Shown: positions 48,864 through 58,462 of the stretch, in pieces
Position numbering within the stretch: position 1 is the first letter of the stretch
How the letters are laid out: each line of letters opens with the position of its first letter
DNA from: Pelagibaculum spongiae
Lineage (GTDB): Bacteria > Pseudomonadota > Gammaproteobacteria > Enterobacterales > Pelagibaculaceae
Length of the DNA stretch: 64,000 nt
Reading direction: 5' to 3'
Assembly: GCF_003097315.1 (NCBI RefSeq)
Contig: NZ_QDDL01000001.1
Coordinates: 558,001-622,000, forward strand
The notes under the pieces: generated by a model
What the model was told of the DNA's origin: nothing
What the model saw: the letters and a program-made list of their open reading frames with translations, nothing else
The model's database searches: none
Position numbers and translations under genes: made by a program

Positions 48864-49590
48864 ATGAGATTTCTTGTAAGCGAACCCCAAACTCAGATGG
48901 TAATTTACCTTCTCTTGTTGTAATTGAAGTTACTTCACATTCTATTTTGTGCTTAGTTTTGTGTGCCCCTTTACCAATATCAGAATAAGAAAGCTCTAGT
49001 GTTATATTTGGAATTTTGAGATCATAAAATTTCATTTCATTGTAAGCTTTTAACGATAGGTAGGCAGACACCAGTAACGCATATGATGGAGGCAAACTTA
49101 CTTCTCTACCGGTATTGTCTTGGCTTAGAGGTAATAGATATTCAAACTCCTCAGATCTAGGGCTTGCATTCACCATAAATTGACCGCTTCCTTTTTTATT
49201 TATTGAAAGCATGTGTTCGGTTTTTTCAATATAGAATGATTGATGTGTTTTTTGCGCAAGATCGTTTACTTCGTCAAGAAATTTATCTCTTTCAAAAATC
49301 CACTTTGCAGTAACATTTTTGGCAGCTCCAAACCCTACATTTACTACCGTCAATCCAGCAAAATAAACCAGATTACTTTCTTCTTCGTTGTGTTTCCCCC
49401 ACTCCATAGCTAACTCGACATCAGAAATTTTGCTAGGACGTAGTTGGAAATCATTTTGTAAAACACTAAGGTCAGGCTTATAGCTAGACTTTCGTTGCCT
49501 ATAGAGTTCAAATAAAGTGCATGCGGCAATAATCGCTGTTAACAAAGCTCCAATGCTAGAAAGCAGAGATATCCATTCAATTGTATTCAT
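48862..49590 (-). CDS. Hypothetical single-pass membrane protein
   Basis: A 242-residue protein with an N-terminal membrane segment (about 7-30: LLSSIGALLTAIIAACTLFELY) followed by a basic stretch and a soluble domain of mixed strands (about 40-235). GGAGAG precedes ATG 49590. No family recognised. The layout, a short N-terminal anchor with a beta-rich domain, is common among orphan genes beside mobile elements. Its stop overlaps the third 18-bp repeat. Confidence 0.65.
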   Translation of the reverse strand: MNTIEWISLLSSIGALLTAIIAACTLFELYRQRKSSYKPDLSVLQNDFQLRPSKISDVELAMEWGKHNEEESNLVYFAGLTVVNVGFGAAKNVTAKWIFERDKFLDEVNDLAQKTHQSFYIEKTEHMLSINKKGSGQFMVNASPRSEEFEYLLPLSQDNTGREVSLPPSYALLVSAYLSLKAYNEMKFYDLKIPNITLELSYSDIGKGAHKTKHKIECEVTSITTREGKLPSEFGVRLQEIS

Positions 49591-50595
49591 TAACTCTCCA
49601 ATTTAGCTCTCATAACAGCAGCCTATACGAATCTGATTCCTTATAGGTTGATATAGATATGAAAATAGGATTCAGCTTTAGCTGATTGCCAAGCCGCTAG
49701 CTATCTACTTTGAAGTTACTTTCACTATCTGTCAGCGACGGTATAACTCAATTCCAGACATGTCAATTGACTGAAATGTCATCAAATTTATGCTCAACAG
49801 AAGTATCGTTCTTGATAAGCCTTATCCTATTGAAACAAAACAATTTAACGCCAAAGCATCAAAACAACATATACGGATGATATTGGTTAAGTTTGACCGC
49901 TAGCAACGTTGTATATATAGCGCCCTCGATACGAGTGTTGTTTCTAGGTACGGTATGCGATTACAAGGTAACTGGTCATTCCAAGGCATTTTTAACCTGC
50001 TTTTCCAGATCTGATTTCAACGGATCAGCTCTGAACGCTTATTTTCACAACGGTGGCATTAATTCCAGCATATTGTTAGCGGGATGAATCGAAACCCACT
50101 TTAGGGCATCCGTTAAATAAATGGTCAGATTAATAAAAGCGCATATCCCATATTCCTGATGTCTCGAATCCATTAAAAATAAATTATTTTGATGGTGTTA
50201 AATAATACTCTGGAAAATCTCTGAATATTTCAGTCAGCTTTAGAACCTTACTCTCCCTGCATATGGATACCCGCCCTCCCTGGCGAGTATGACGTGGTAG
50301 CTGATTGCTTCGACGACAGCCACTCGCTCTGAGCCGTCATTCCGGGCGGGAAGTCATGCTAAAGCCGAGAAGCCGGAATCCATGTGCCAAGGATGGTAAC
50401 TTGAAATCAAATCGAGCAACGACCCCGGTAAATAACTTTTAGCTCTGTTGCTATAGAAAGCACATTGGGACAAGCATCTGAAAAGATCATTTTATTCATC
50501 CCGCCATTGCTACCTTTACCGAGCAAAAGCTGGCATCGCAAACTCGACTGATTACAATAGCGGCAACTCTGTTATGGCTTTTGTTGCGAGCGACC
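49591..50595. other. Gene-free kilobase with degenerate palindromic repeats
   Basis: No supported gene in 1 kb. Two palindromes stand out: ATACCCGCC/GGCGAGTAT (50267-50275, 50282-50290) and ATTCCGG/CCGGAAT (50339-50345, 50373-50379), the second within a GTCATTCCGGGC...GCCGGAATCC frame that resembles widespread intergenic repeats. The right end must hold the ynjB promoter. Confidence 0.5.
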
Positions 50596-51864
50596 ATGAT
50601 TTTCAAACGACGATCCCATTCAGCAAAGCGGGCTATTGGCCTGGCAATTTGCTGCAGCACGCTGTTTTTTAATGCGATTTTTTCTAACGCCATGGCGGCA
50701 AAGCCCGAAGCGCTGCAACCCTTGGCTGAAAGCTCAAGCCAGTGGCAGCAAACCTTGCAACAAGCCAAGGGGCAGTCTGTTTACTTCAATGCCTGGGGTG
50801 GTAGCGAAGCAATTAACGACCATATTCGCTGGGTAGCCAAACAGATAAAAATACAATATGGAATCCAGTTAAAGCACGTCAAGGTTGATGATATTGCACC
50901 GGTAGTGAGTCGTATCTTGACCGAAAAACAGGCCGGTAAAATATCTAACGGCAGTGTCGATATGGTTTGGATTAACGGTGAAAACTTCCGTGCGATGAAA
51001 AACAAAGGCCTGCTATTTGGTCCCTTCAGTAATCAATTACCTGCCACACGCTATATGGATTTGGCCAATCGGCCGAGTTTAACCCTCGATTTTGGTGAAC
51101 CGGTCGATGGCATGGAAGCACCATGGGGCAAGGCACAGTTAGTATTTGTTTATAACAGCAAACGAGTAAAACAAACCCCACAATCAATCACTGATTTATT
51201 GCAATGGAGTAGTGCAAACCCAGGGCGTTTTACTTATCCGGCGCCTCCGGCATTTCTTGGTACGACTTTTTTAAAGCAAGTATTGACCGAACTAACCGAG
51301 CAACCCAACGTATTACAAGCACCGGTTACTCAGGCTAATTTCACCAAGGTCACGGCGCCCTTATGGAAATATCTAGATCAGCTGCACCCGCAGTTATGGC
51401 GTAAAGGGCGTGATTTCCCTACTGGCGGCGGCCAATTATTTCCGTTAATGGATGATGGCGAGCTAGATATAAGCTTCAGCTTTAACCCTAATGCAGCGAG
51501 CAATGCCATTGCCCAGGGTGAATTAGCAGATAACACCCGCAGCTTTGTAATGAAAAATGGCAGCATCGGCAACACTCACTTTTTGGCCATTCCATTTAAT
51601 GCCGAAGCCAGCGCTGCCGCTCAGGTGGTGATTAACTTTATGCAATCACCTGATGCACAGTTAAATAAAGCTAACCCAGAAGAGGTTGGCGACCCAACTA
51701 TATTAGCCATTAATGCTTTGCCAGAAAAATGGCAGAAAAAGTTTGCTCAATTACCATTAGGTGTTGCAACCCTAAGACCAGAGCAGCTAGGGAAAACCTT
51801 ACCAGAACCCCACGCTAGTTGGGTTGAAGCATTAGAGCAGGCTTGGCTGGAACGCTATCGTTAA
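50596..51864 (+). CDS. ynjB: ABC transporter substrate-binding protein YnjB
   Basis: A 422-residue periplasmic binding protein of the YnjB family. A signal peptide (about 1-33, ending NAMAA) precedes a spermidine/thiamine-type binding fold (VYFNAWGGSEAINDHIRWVAKQI, VDMVWINGENFRAMK). Ligand is unknown; the family is named only from E. coli ynjBCD. ATG 50596 is preferred to TTG 50581. The stop overlaps the ynjC ATG (TAATG). Confidence 0.88.
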   Translation: MIFKRRSHSAKRAIGLAICCSTLFFNAIFSNAMAAKPEALQPLAESSSQWQQTLQQAKGQSVYFNAWGGSEAINDHIRWVAKQIKIQYGIQLKHVKVDDIAPVVSRILTEKQAGKISNGSVDMVWINGENFRAMKNKGLLFGPFSNQLPATRYMDLANRPSLTLDFGEPVDGMEAPWGKAQLVFVYNSKRVKQTPQSITDLLQWSSANPGRFTYPAPPAFLGTTFLKQVLTELTEQPNVLQAPVTQANFTKVTAPLWKYLDQLHPQLWRKGRDFPTGGGQLFPLMDDGELDISFSFNPNAASNAIAQGELADNTRSFVMKNGSIGNTHFLAIPFNAEASAAAQVVINFMQSPDAQLNKANPEEVGDPTILAINALPEKWQKKFAQLPLGVATLRPEQLGKTLPEPHASWVEALEQAWLERYR

Positions 51865-53489
51865 TGGCCATTGCCAAAATGATTATTTGGCTGTTGCTGC
51901 TGCCGGTGGTTGCAGGAACAGCGCTGACATTAAGCAACGCTTTGAACTGGCAAATTTGGCCGGTGCTTTTTCAGACCCCTGCTTTATTTTCAATGCTGGG
52001 GCTGACCCTATGGGTCGCCTTGGCATCGACCTTTTTGTCACTGGCAACCGCTTTTTGTTTTATTAGCATTCGCAGCAAATGGTTTCGCGGCCGAAGTATT
52101 ATTTCCCCGGTTTTAGCCATTCCTCATTCAGCGATTGCCATAGGTGTATTATTTCTATTGGCGCCTAGCGGGTGGATTATGCGGCTTGTCGCACAGCTAA
52201 TGGGCTGGGATATTCCACCTGACTGGCTAAGTGTTCGCGACCCTTATGGGTTTAGTCTGATTGTTGCTTTATGGCTAAAAGAAGCGCCTTTTTTAATTTT
52301 AATGAGTATTAATGGCTGCAGCCAACTTCCAATAAATAAACTATTAGTCACCGGCCGATCGCTAGGTTACCACCCTTTTCAATGTTGGTTTAAATTAATC
52401 TGGCCGCAACTTTACCTAATTATTCGCAGCCCATTATTTATTGTTTTACTCTTTTCAATTTCAGTGGTCGAAGTACCACTAATTATTGGGCCCAACCTGC
52501 CACCTGTTTTTCAAGTACAGCTATTGCACTGGTTGCAAGACCCATTATTAGAAAGCGAAGCACTCGCTGCCGCAGCTAGTTTATTGTTAGTCAGCTTGTC
52601 TGCTATCGCAGTTATTATTTGGCTGCTAAGTGAAAAGCTATTTAAAACAGCATTTAAACGTTTCTGGCTATTCAATACAACAAGAAGCAAGCCCAACCGC
52701 GTTCTCGCTATGCTGTTTCACGGATTATCAATATTACCGCTAGCATTAGCTGGTTTAGCGCTAATTGTTATTGTTTTACGCTCATTTAGTTGGCGTTGGC
52801 CATTTCCCGATTTATTACCACAACTAACAACCAAATCATGGGAACGTTATCTGGAACAGCTATTGCCGGTATTGGCTGACAGCCTAACCATTGGATTTAT
52901 CAGCACCACTATCGGGCTGGCATTAAGTATTCTGGTATTGCAAAGCGGATTAAAAATAAAAAAAACACAGAAAGTGGTATTATATTTACCCTTAATATTG
53001 CCACAGTTAATATTTATTCCCGGCATTCAAAAGCTACTTTTATGGAGTTCGATTGACGGCTATTTGCTAACCGTAGCACTGATTCATTTACTGTTTGTAT
53101 TTCCATATTGCATGCTTTCGTTATCCGGCCCATGGCAGCAATTGGACCCTCGGTTATTACTGACTGCCAGAGCTTTAGGCAGAACACCTTGGCAGGCGTT
53201 ACTCCAAATAAGATTGCCGATGATGTTGCAGCCATTGCTGACCACTTTTGCGCTGGGGTTTGCGGTAAGCTGCGCTTTATATATTCCTACTCTATTTGCG
53301 GGTAGCGGCAGAGTTTCAACTTTAATGACCGAAGCTGTCGCATTATCTTCCGGCGGCAATCGGCGCTTATTAGCACTCTATGCCTGCCTACAGATGCTCG
53401 CTCCAGTAGTGATCTGGCTGCTTGCAATCTGGTTACCACGATTTTTCTATCGCCATCGCAGCCAGCTGTTATTAAATGGAAAACCTTAG
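51864..53489 (+). CDS. ynjC: ABC transporter fused permease YnjC
   Basis: A 541-residue inner-membrane protein with two BPD_transp_1 permease halves (about 50-255 and 330-535) and roughly 12 membrane segments. Each half carries an EAA-like loop (TGRSLGYHPFQCWFKLIWP; TARALGRTPWQALLQIRLP) that contacts the ATPase. Fusion of both permeases is normal for YnjC. ATG 51864 overlaps the ynjB stop. Confidence 0.9.
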   Translation: MAIAKMIIWLLLLPVVAGTALTLSNALNWQIWPVLFQTPALFSMLGLTLWVALASTFLSLATAFCFISIRSKWFRGRSIISPVLAIPHSAIAIGVLFLLAPSGWIMRLVAQLMGWDIPPDWLSVRDPYGFSLIVALWLKEAPFLILMSINGCSQLPINKLLVTGRSLGYHPFQCWFKLIWPQLYLIIRSPLFIVLLFSISVVEVPLIIGPNLPPVFQVQLLHWLQDPLLESEALAAAASLLLVSLSAIAVIIWLLSEKLFKTAFKRFWLFNTTRSKPNRVLAMLFHGLSILPLALAGLALIVIVLRSFSWRWPFPDLLPQLTTKSWERYLEQLLPVLADSLTIGFISTTIGLALSILVLQSGLKIKKTQKVVLYLPLILPQLIFIPGIQKLLLWSSIDGYLLTVALIHLLFVFPYCMLSLSGPWQQLDPRLLLTARALGRTPWQALLQIRLPMMLQPLLTTFALGFAVSCALYIPTLFAGSGRVSTLMTEAVALSSGGNRRLLALYACLQMLAPVVIWLLAIWLPRFFYRHRSQLLLNGKP

Positions 53490-53534
53490 CGATTGAAATG
53501 TTTTGAAACAACTTGCCTCTGGAGCAGAAAAACC

Positions 53535-54173
53535 GTGAGCCTGACGATTAATAACCTTTCAATCCAACTCAATGAAAGATCAATTATTGATTCATTTAAT
53601 TTGGAAATTTGTGCCGGAGAAATCTGGAGCATCATGGGGCCGAGCGGTTGCGGAAAATCTACTTTACTTAAAGCGATATGTGGTGCGTTATCCCACGGCA
53701 AAGATGGTGATTTTTTATTAAGCGGTGAAGTTTTTCTTAACCAACAAGCAATCCATCTTTTACCGATAGAGCAACGTAACATTGGGCTGTTGTTTCAAGA
53801 TGATTTGTTATTCCCGCATATGGATGTTGCTGGCAATTTGGCCTTTGCATTACCCAGCAGCTTGTCTAAGCAACAAAAACAAAAGCGGATTGAACAAGCA
53901 CTCGAAGAAGCGGAACTATCAGGTTTAGAAAACTACGATGTTGCCAAGCTTTCTGGTGGTCAACGGGCGCGCGTTAGTTTAATGAGAGCGTTGCTAGCCG
54001 AACCAAAAGCCATTTTACTCGACGAGCCATTTTCAAAGCTCGATAGTCGACTTAGGCACAGTTTTCGTCATAGCGTATTCGAGCTGATTGAAAAACGTAA
54101 CATTCCTGCCTTGCTGGTTACCCATGATGAAGCTGATATAGCCAACTCCAATCATTTAATAAGATTTTCCTAA
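53535..54173 (+). CDS. ynjD: ABC transporter ATPase YnjD
   Basis: A 212-residue ABC ATPase with Walker A GPSGCGKST, signature LSGGQRARVSLMRAL and Walker B AILLDEPFSKLD. GTG 53535 aligns with the E. coli YnjD start (217 residues) and has GGAG eleven bases upstream; ATG 53493 is in frame 14 codons earlier. It energises the YnjBCD importer. Confidence 0.9.
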   Translation: MSLTINNLSIQLNERSIIDSFNLEICAGEIWSIMGPSGCGKSTLLKAICGALSHGKDGDFLLSGEVFLNQQAIHLLPIEQRNIGLLFQDDLLFPHMDVAGNLAFALPSSLSKQQKQKRIEQALEEAELSGLENYDVAKLSGGQRARVSLMRALLAEPKAILLDEPFSKLDSRLRHSFRHSVFELIEKRNIPALLVTHDEADIANSNHLIRFS

Positions 54174-54242
54174 CAACAATCGAATCGATCTAAACACGAT
54201 CAGATATTTTCATTTAATAAATTAGAGAAAAGTAAATCAATT

Positions 54243-54860
54243 ATGCTGGATAAATATGCACACCCACTGGTGCAAAAACCTTTAAACATTCTTGCCAAAT
54301 TGCTTACCAATACTGGAATCACTGCCAACCAGATAACACTGTTTGGTTTTGCTATCGGCATGCTATGTATACCACTACTGGCTTTTGAGCAATACGGCTG
54401 GGCGTTAACTGCAATTGCAATGAACCGAATACTCGATGGGCTTGATGGCACCTTAGCTAGGTTACAAGGACCGACTGATCATGGTGGCTATTTAGATATT
54501 GTTTTAGATTTCATCTTTTATTCTGCGGTTATTTTTGGCTTTGCATTAGCCAACCCACAGCAAAACGCACTAGCTTCGGCGTTTCTTATCTTCTCGTTTA
54601 TCGGAACAGGCTGTTCCTTTCTTGCCTTTGCCATTTTGGCGCAGAAACACAAGATAAACAGGGTTCAATTTTCTAACAAATCAATTCACTACTTAGAAGG
54701 CATAACCGAGGGTACTGAAACAATTGCTTTTTATTTTTTAATCTGCCTATTCCCTAACTGGTTCTCAATAGCCGCGTGGTTATTTGGTGGTTTGTGCTGG
54801 GTCACGACTATGGTCAGAATATGGGGTGGATTTCATACTATTCGTCAAAAAGCTGATTAA
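54243..54860 (+). CDS. ynjF: CDP-alcohol phosphatidyltransferase, YnjF type
   Basis: A 205-residue inner-membrane enzyme with the CDP-alcohol motif DGLDGTLARLQ...HGGYLDIVLD (about 62-86; D-x2-D-G-x2-A-R-x8-G-x3-D-x3-D) and about five membrane segments. It should transfer a phosphatidyl group to an unknown alcohol. It follows ynjD by 69 bp; ynjE, a sulfurtransferase present between them in E. coli, is missing. Confidence 0.87.
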   Translation: MLDKYAHPLVQKPLNILAKLLTNTGITANQITLFGFAIGMLCIPLLAFEQYGWALTAIAMNRILDGLDGTLARLQGPTDHGGYLDIVLDFIFYSAVIFGFALANPQQNALASAFLIFSFIGTGCSFLAFAILAQKHKINRVQFSNKSIHYLEGITEGTETIAFYFLICLFPNWFSIAAWLFGGLCWVTTMVRIWGGFHTIRQKAD

Positions 54861-54930
54861 TAAACCTGTTACAAGCCGTGAATACTTGTCACAATTGGAG
54901 GAAAGTTACGAAGTTTAAAAAGGTATATTT

Positions 54931-57900
54931 ATGTTAAAGAAATGGCTACTGGCATGTGCCATTGTTCCTTGCGCACACACCGCTCAAGCAGCAAGTATTT
55001 GGACTGATCAAGACAATCGAATAGCAAACAAACAATCAATCGATACCCCAATCAGTACTAGTGGCAATGAAAGATTTTTGACTGCTGATATAGCACAACT
55101 TCGCCAACAACTCAGCCAGCCTGGATTGACCAAAACTATTTTGGAATTACCTATTCCAGAAGGTGGAATGATCCGTTTTGAAGTCAAGCTAGACAGTATT
55201 ATGGCGCCAGAGCTCGCCAGTGAATTTCCGAAAATCAGAACCTTCAAAGGTCATCAAATTGGAAACCCTAGCAATGTGGGGCGGTTCGATATAACACCGC
55301 AAGGCTTTCACGCCATGTTCAGCAACAAACAACAGCTGGTTTATATCGATCCGGTTCATGTTGAAACTGATAAGCAATATAAGAGTTATCGCTATTTAAA
55401 GCCTTCCAATAGAAATTTCTCTGATCGGGTAATTGGTGAGTTAAACCTAGACAACATCCAGGCAGCAGCAAAAGACCCACAGCAAACTAGCACTAGCGAT
55501 TTAAGAAAATTTAGAATTGCAGTTGCTGCAAGTGGTGAATATACCCAGTTTCATGGTGGCACTGTATCTAAAGGCATGGCCGCAGTGACTACTGCAATCA
55601 ACCGAGTCAATCAGCTTTATCAGCGCGACCTTTCAATAAAACTTGAACTGGTCGCTGGCAACCAAGATTTAATTTTCACCAATAAGCGCACCGATCCATT
55701 TGATAACACCAGCTACGACATTGACGAAGCAGCATCTGCAATCAACAGCAGAATTAGTTCTAACAGCTATGATATAGGCCATGTATTTAACACCGGCGGC
55801 GGTGGCCTGGCTAGTTTAGGTAGCGTTTGCGGTAGATATAAAGCTGAAGGTATCACTGGCTCTGACCAACCAACAGGCGATGCATTTCATGTCGATTATG
55901 TTGCCCATGAAATTGGCCATCAATTTGGTGCAGAGCATACATTTAACGGCACTCTTAGAAACTGTAGCGGCGATAACCGGTCTGATAGCTCAGCCTACGA
56001 ACCTGGTAGCGGCAGCACCATCATGGCCTATGCCGGTATTTGCGAAGATGATGATTTACAGAGAAATTCCGACCCTTACTTCCACACACGCTCTATTTCC
56101 CAAATAAATACTTTTGTTCGTTATTCTGGAACATGCTTCAGTAAAGAATCATACCAAAACACTAAACCATCTTCCAACGCTGGCAAGAATTATATTATTC
56201 CAGCCAACACACCTTTTCGGTTAGAAGGTTCTGCAACAGATTTAGATAACGATCAACTAAGCTATAGCTGGGAGCAATATGATACCGGTGTCGCTAACTC
56301 AAACCTCGATCGCGACAGAGGCAACGGTCCAATTTTTCGAGTTTGGCCACCAAAAGCTACCCCTGTCAGATATCTACCTAGGCTAGAAGATGTCATTAAT
56401 GGCATTACTGCCAAAGGGGAAACCTACCCAACAACATCCCGCACCTTGAATTTTCGCTTGGTTACCAGAGATGGAAAAGGCGGCGTATCCTATGATTCCA
56501 GTCAAATCACTGTCCGTTCAGGTTCAGGGTTCGAAATTACATCTCCCGAAAGCAGTGTAAGCTGGACGGCTGGCAGCCAACAGTCTGTAAGCTGGAATGT
56601 TGCTCAAACAAACCGCGATCCGATTAACTGCTCAAGCGTTGATATAAAGATACTTAAAGATATCGAGAGCGATCCTATTCTGATTACTCAAGCTGAGAAT
56701 AACGGCGCTGCATTATTCACAGTGCCAAACATCACTACTACTAATGCTCGATTAATGGTTAGCTGCAGCGATAATATTTTCTTTGCAATTACCAAGTCAG
56801 CCTTGCGGATTACCGGCAGCACCAACAACCAAGCACCGCAGGTCACTGGTCAAAAGAACATCATTGAAGTGATCTCTGGCCAATCATTCACGATATCTCC
56901 AAGCCAGTTAACCATCAAAGATTCCGATAGCGATAACTTCACAGCAATCGTTAAATCAGGAGACAATTACACTGTTAGCGGCACACGAGTAACCCCAGAT
57001 AATGAGTTTACTGGAACCTTATCTATCCCCGTTCAAGTCAGCGATGGTCAATCGTCCAGTAATATTTTTAATATGACCATTGAGGTTTTTGCACCTTTAA
57101 GCATTACCGGACAAACCAAGTTAACTTTCGAATCGGGTAAAGCTTTAACTATTTCCACTGAGGATTTACAGCTTTCTGGCACATCAACGGGCATTCAATA
57201 CACTTTGAATATTCTCCCAGGAAATAATTACAATGTGTCTGGCACAACAATTACCGCCACCAATAATTTCTTTGGTATTTTAACAATTCCCGTTAAGGTC
57301 AGCGGTAACCAGCAGACCTCTGCGCTGTTCAACTTGAAAGTACAAGTAACCGTTCCAGTTATTCCTCTAGTTATTACGGGGCAATCCGAGTTAACCGTTG
57401 AGTCAGGTAAAGCATTAACGCTTTCTGTTGAAGACTTACAACTTTCTGGAAAATCAACGAGTGTTCAATACACTTTAAATATTCTCCCAGGAAATAATTA
57501 CAACGTGTCTGGCACAGCAATTACTGCTGACCGTAACTTCTCCGGCACTTTAACGGTTCCTGTAGAAGTCAGCGGTGGCCAGAAAACTTCTGCGCTGTTC
57601 AACCTGAAAGTACAAGTAACTGCCCCAGTCATTCCACCTGTTATTCCGCTGGTTATTACAGGCCAATCTGACTTAACTGTTGAGTCGGGTAAAACATTAA
57701 CGCTTTCTGTTGAAGACTTACAACTTTCTGGAAAATCAACGAGTGTTCAATACACTTTGAATATTCTCCCAGGAAATAACTACAGCGTGGTAAGTAATAC
57801 GATTACTGCTTCTAGTAGCTTTAGCGGTTTCTTAACCGTTCCAGTTGAAGTTAGTGGTGGCGAACAAACGTCTAGTCGTTTCGATTTACAAGTTTCTGTA

Positions 57901-58026
57901 ACCAAACCGGCTCCTGTTGATCCAGAACCAACCGATCCGGGTGATGACGACAAACAAAGCGGCGGCGGTAGCTTGCCATTATGGGCACTAGCCTTACTGC
58001 TATTGCCTGCATTCAGGAGAAAATAG
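54931..58026 (+). CDS. Secreted reprolysin-like zinc metalloprotease with GlyGly-CTERM tail
   Basis: A 1031-residue exported protease. A signal peptide (1-20, ending HTAQA at about 20-22) is followed by a propeptide (to about 185) and a metzincin domain with the zinc site H326-E327-x2-H330-x5-H336 (AHEIGHQFGAEH) and Met-turn M365 (TIMAYA). Then come Ig/PKD-like domains (about 410-640), a cadherin-like repeat (about 640-720) and three near-identical 90-residue repeats (about 725-990). The end, GGGSLPLWALALLLLPAFRRK, is a GlyGly-CTERM signal: GlySer-rich, one membrane helix, basic tail, processed by rhombosortase in type-II-secreting bacteria. AAGG precedes ATG 54931. Confidence 0.9.
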   Translation: MLKKWLLACAIVPCAHTAQAASIWTDQDNRIANKQSIDTPISTSGNERFLTADIAQLRQQLSQPGLTKTILELPIPEGGMIRFEVKLDSIMAPELASEFPKIRTFKGHQIGNPSNVGRFDITPQGFHAMFSNKQQLVYIDPVHVETDKQYKSYRYLKPSNRNFSDRVIGELNLDNIQAAAKDPQQTSTSDLRKFRIAVAASGEYTQFHGGTVSKGMAAVTTAINRVNQLYQRDLSIKLELVAGNQDLIFTNKRTDPFDNTSYDIDEAASAINSRISSNSYDIGHVFNTGGGGLASLGSVCGRYKAEGITGSDQPTGDAFHVDYVAHEIGHQFGAEHTFNGTLRNCSGDNRSDSSAYEPGSGSTIMAYAGICEDDDLQRNSDPYFHTRSISQINTFVRYSGTCFSKESYQNTKPSSNAGKNYIIPANTPFRLEGSATDLDNDQLSYSWEQYDTGVANSNLDRDRGNGPIFRVWPPKATPVRYLPRLEDVINGITAKGETYPTTSRTLNFRLVTRDGKGGVSYDSSQITVRSGSGFEITSPESSVSWTAGSQQSVSWNVAQTNRDPINCSSVDIKILKDIESDPILITQAENNGAALFTVPNITTTNARLMVSCSDNIFFAITKSALRITGSTNNQAPQVTGQKNIIEVISGQSFTISPSQLTIKDSDSDNFTAIVKSGDNYTVSGTRVTPDNEFTGTLSIPVQVSDGQSSSNIFNMTIEVFAPLSITGQTKLTFESGKALTISTEDLQLSGTSTGIQYTLNILPGNNYNVSGTTITATNNFFGILTIPVKVSGNQQTSALFNLKVQVTVPVIPLVITGQSELTVESGKALTLSVEDLQLSGKSTSVQYTLNILPGNNYNVSGTAITADRNFSGTLTVPVEVSGGQKTSALFNLKVQVTAPVIPPVIPLVITGQSDLTVESGKTLTLSVEDLQLSGKSTSVQYTLNILPGNNYSVVSNTITASSSFSGFLTVPVEVSGGEQTSSRFDLQVSVTKPAPVDPEPTDPGDDDKQSGGGSLPLWALALLLLPAFRRK
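57103..57905 (+). repeat. Three tandem 270-bp repeats coding Ig-like domains
   Basis: Units begin near 57103, 57373 and 57655; the second unit has a 12-bp expansion (PVIPPVIPL). Units 2 and 3 are almost identical over EDLQLSGKSTSVQYTLN, while unit 1 is more diverged, suggesting recent duplication of unit 2 or 3. Confidence 0.85.
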
Positions 58027-58388
58027 TGAAGCAACTACTAACCGTAGTTGTGGTATCTCTTTTACTTTGTGCCTGCACTTTGCAGGCACAAAGTAATAGC
58101 CCTGCCACTGAAAGCCAACCCAAACAGCTATTGGAAACTTCAGCTAAGCAATTAGCCAAAGCCAGCGCTGAAAAAGGTGACACCCGATTATTGTATTTGC
58201 CGATCCGAGGTAATCCAATTCCGGGAATCGCTGTAGAACAAAAACAGGCTGCAATCAATAAATGTGGCAGCCAACCCATCAAAGGCTTTAAAGATAATTT
58301 TACTGCTGATGAAAAAAAAGATTTATTGAAAAAAATGGCTTTCGCTAAACAATATAATCTAGTGATGATTGATTTTTGTTTTAATTAA
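58026..58388 (+). CDS. Small probable lipoprotein coupled to the metalloprotease
   Basis: A 120-residue protein from GTG 58026, whose first base is the last base of the protease stop (TAGTG). The signal reads MKQLLTVVVVSLLLCAC with C17 as a possible lipid-attachment Cys (LCAC lipobox, not ideal). The mature part is Gln/Ala-rich, then GDTRLLYLPIRGNPIPGIAVEQKQ and a C-terminal charged helix ending MIDFCFN. No family recognised. Coupling to a secreted protease suggests an inhibitor, chaperone or sorting partner (inference). Confidence 0.65.
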   Translation: MKQLLTVVVVSLLLCACTLQAQSNSPATESQPKQLLETSAKQLAKASAEKGDTRLLYLPIRGNPIPGIAVEQKQAAINKCGSQPIKGFKDNFTADEKKDLLKKMAFAKQYNLVMIDFCFN

Positions 58389-58403
58389 TTTATTGCCAGC
58401 AAT

Positions 58404-58443
58404 AAAAAGCCCGGATGATTTAAAACCATCCGGGCTTTTTATT
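58404..58443. terminator. Bidirectional terminator between the lipoprotein gene and lpdA
   Basis: Stem AAAAAGCCCGGATG/CATCCGGGCTTTTT (58404-58417, 58427-58440) with A and T runs on both sides, between convergent genes. Confidence 0.93.
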
Positions 58444-58462
58444 TAACTTTAATTTATTCCAA

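Noticed and set aside
49893-50087. 64-residue plus-strand frame in the gene desert
   Set aside because: No ribosome-binding site or family features; surrounded by degenerate repeats.
53493-53534. ATG 53493 as start of ynjD
   Set aside because: The extra 14 residues do not match the family N-terminus, and GTG 53535 gives the expected length.
57103-57905. Possible insertion sequence or phage repeat
   Set aside because: The repeats are in frame and encode Ig-like protein domains within the protease.
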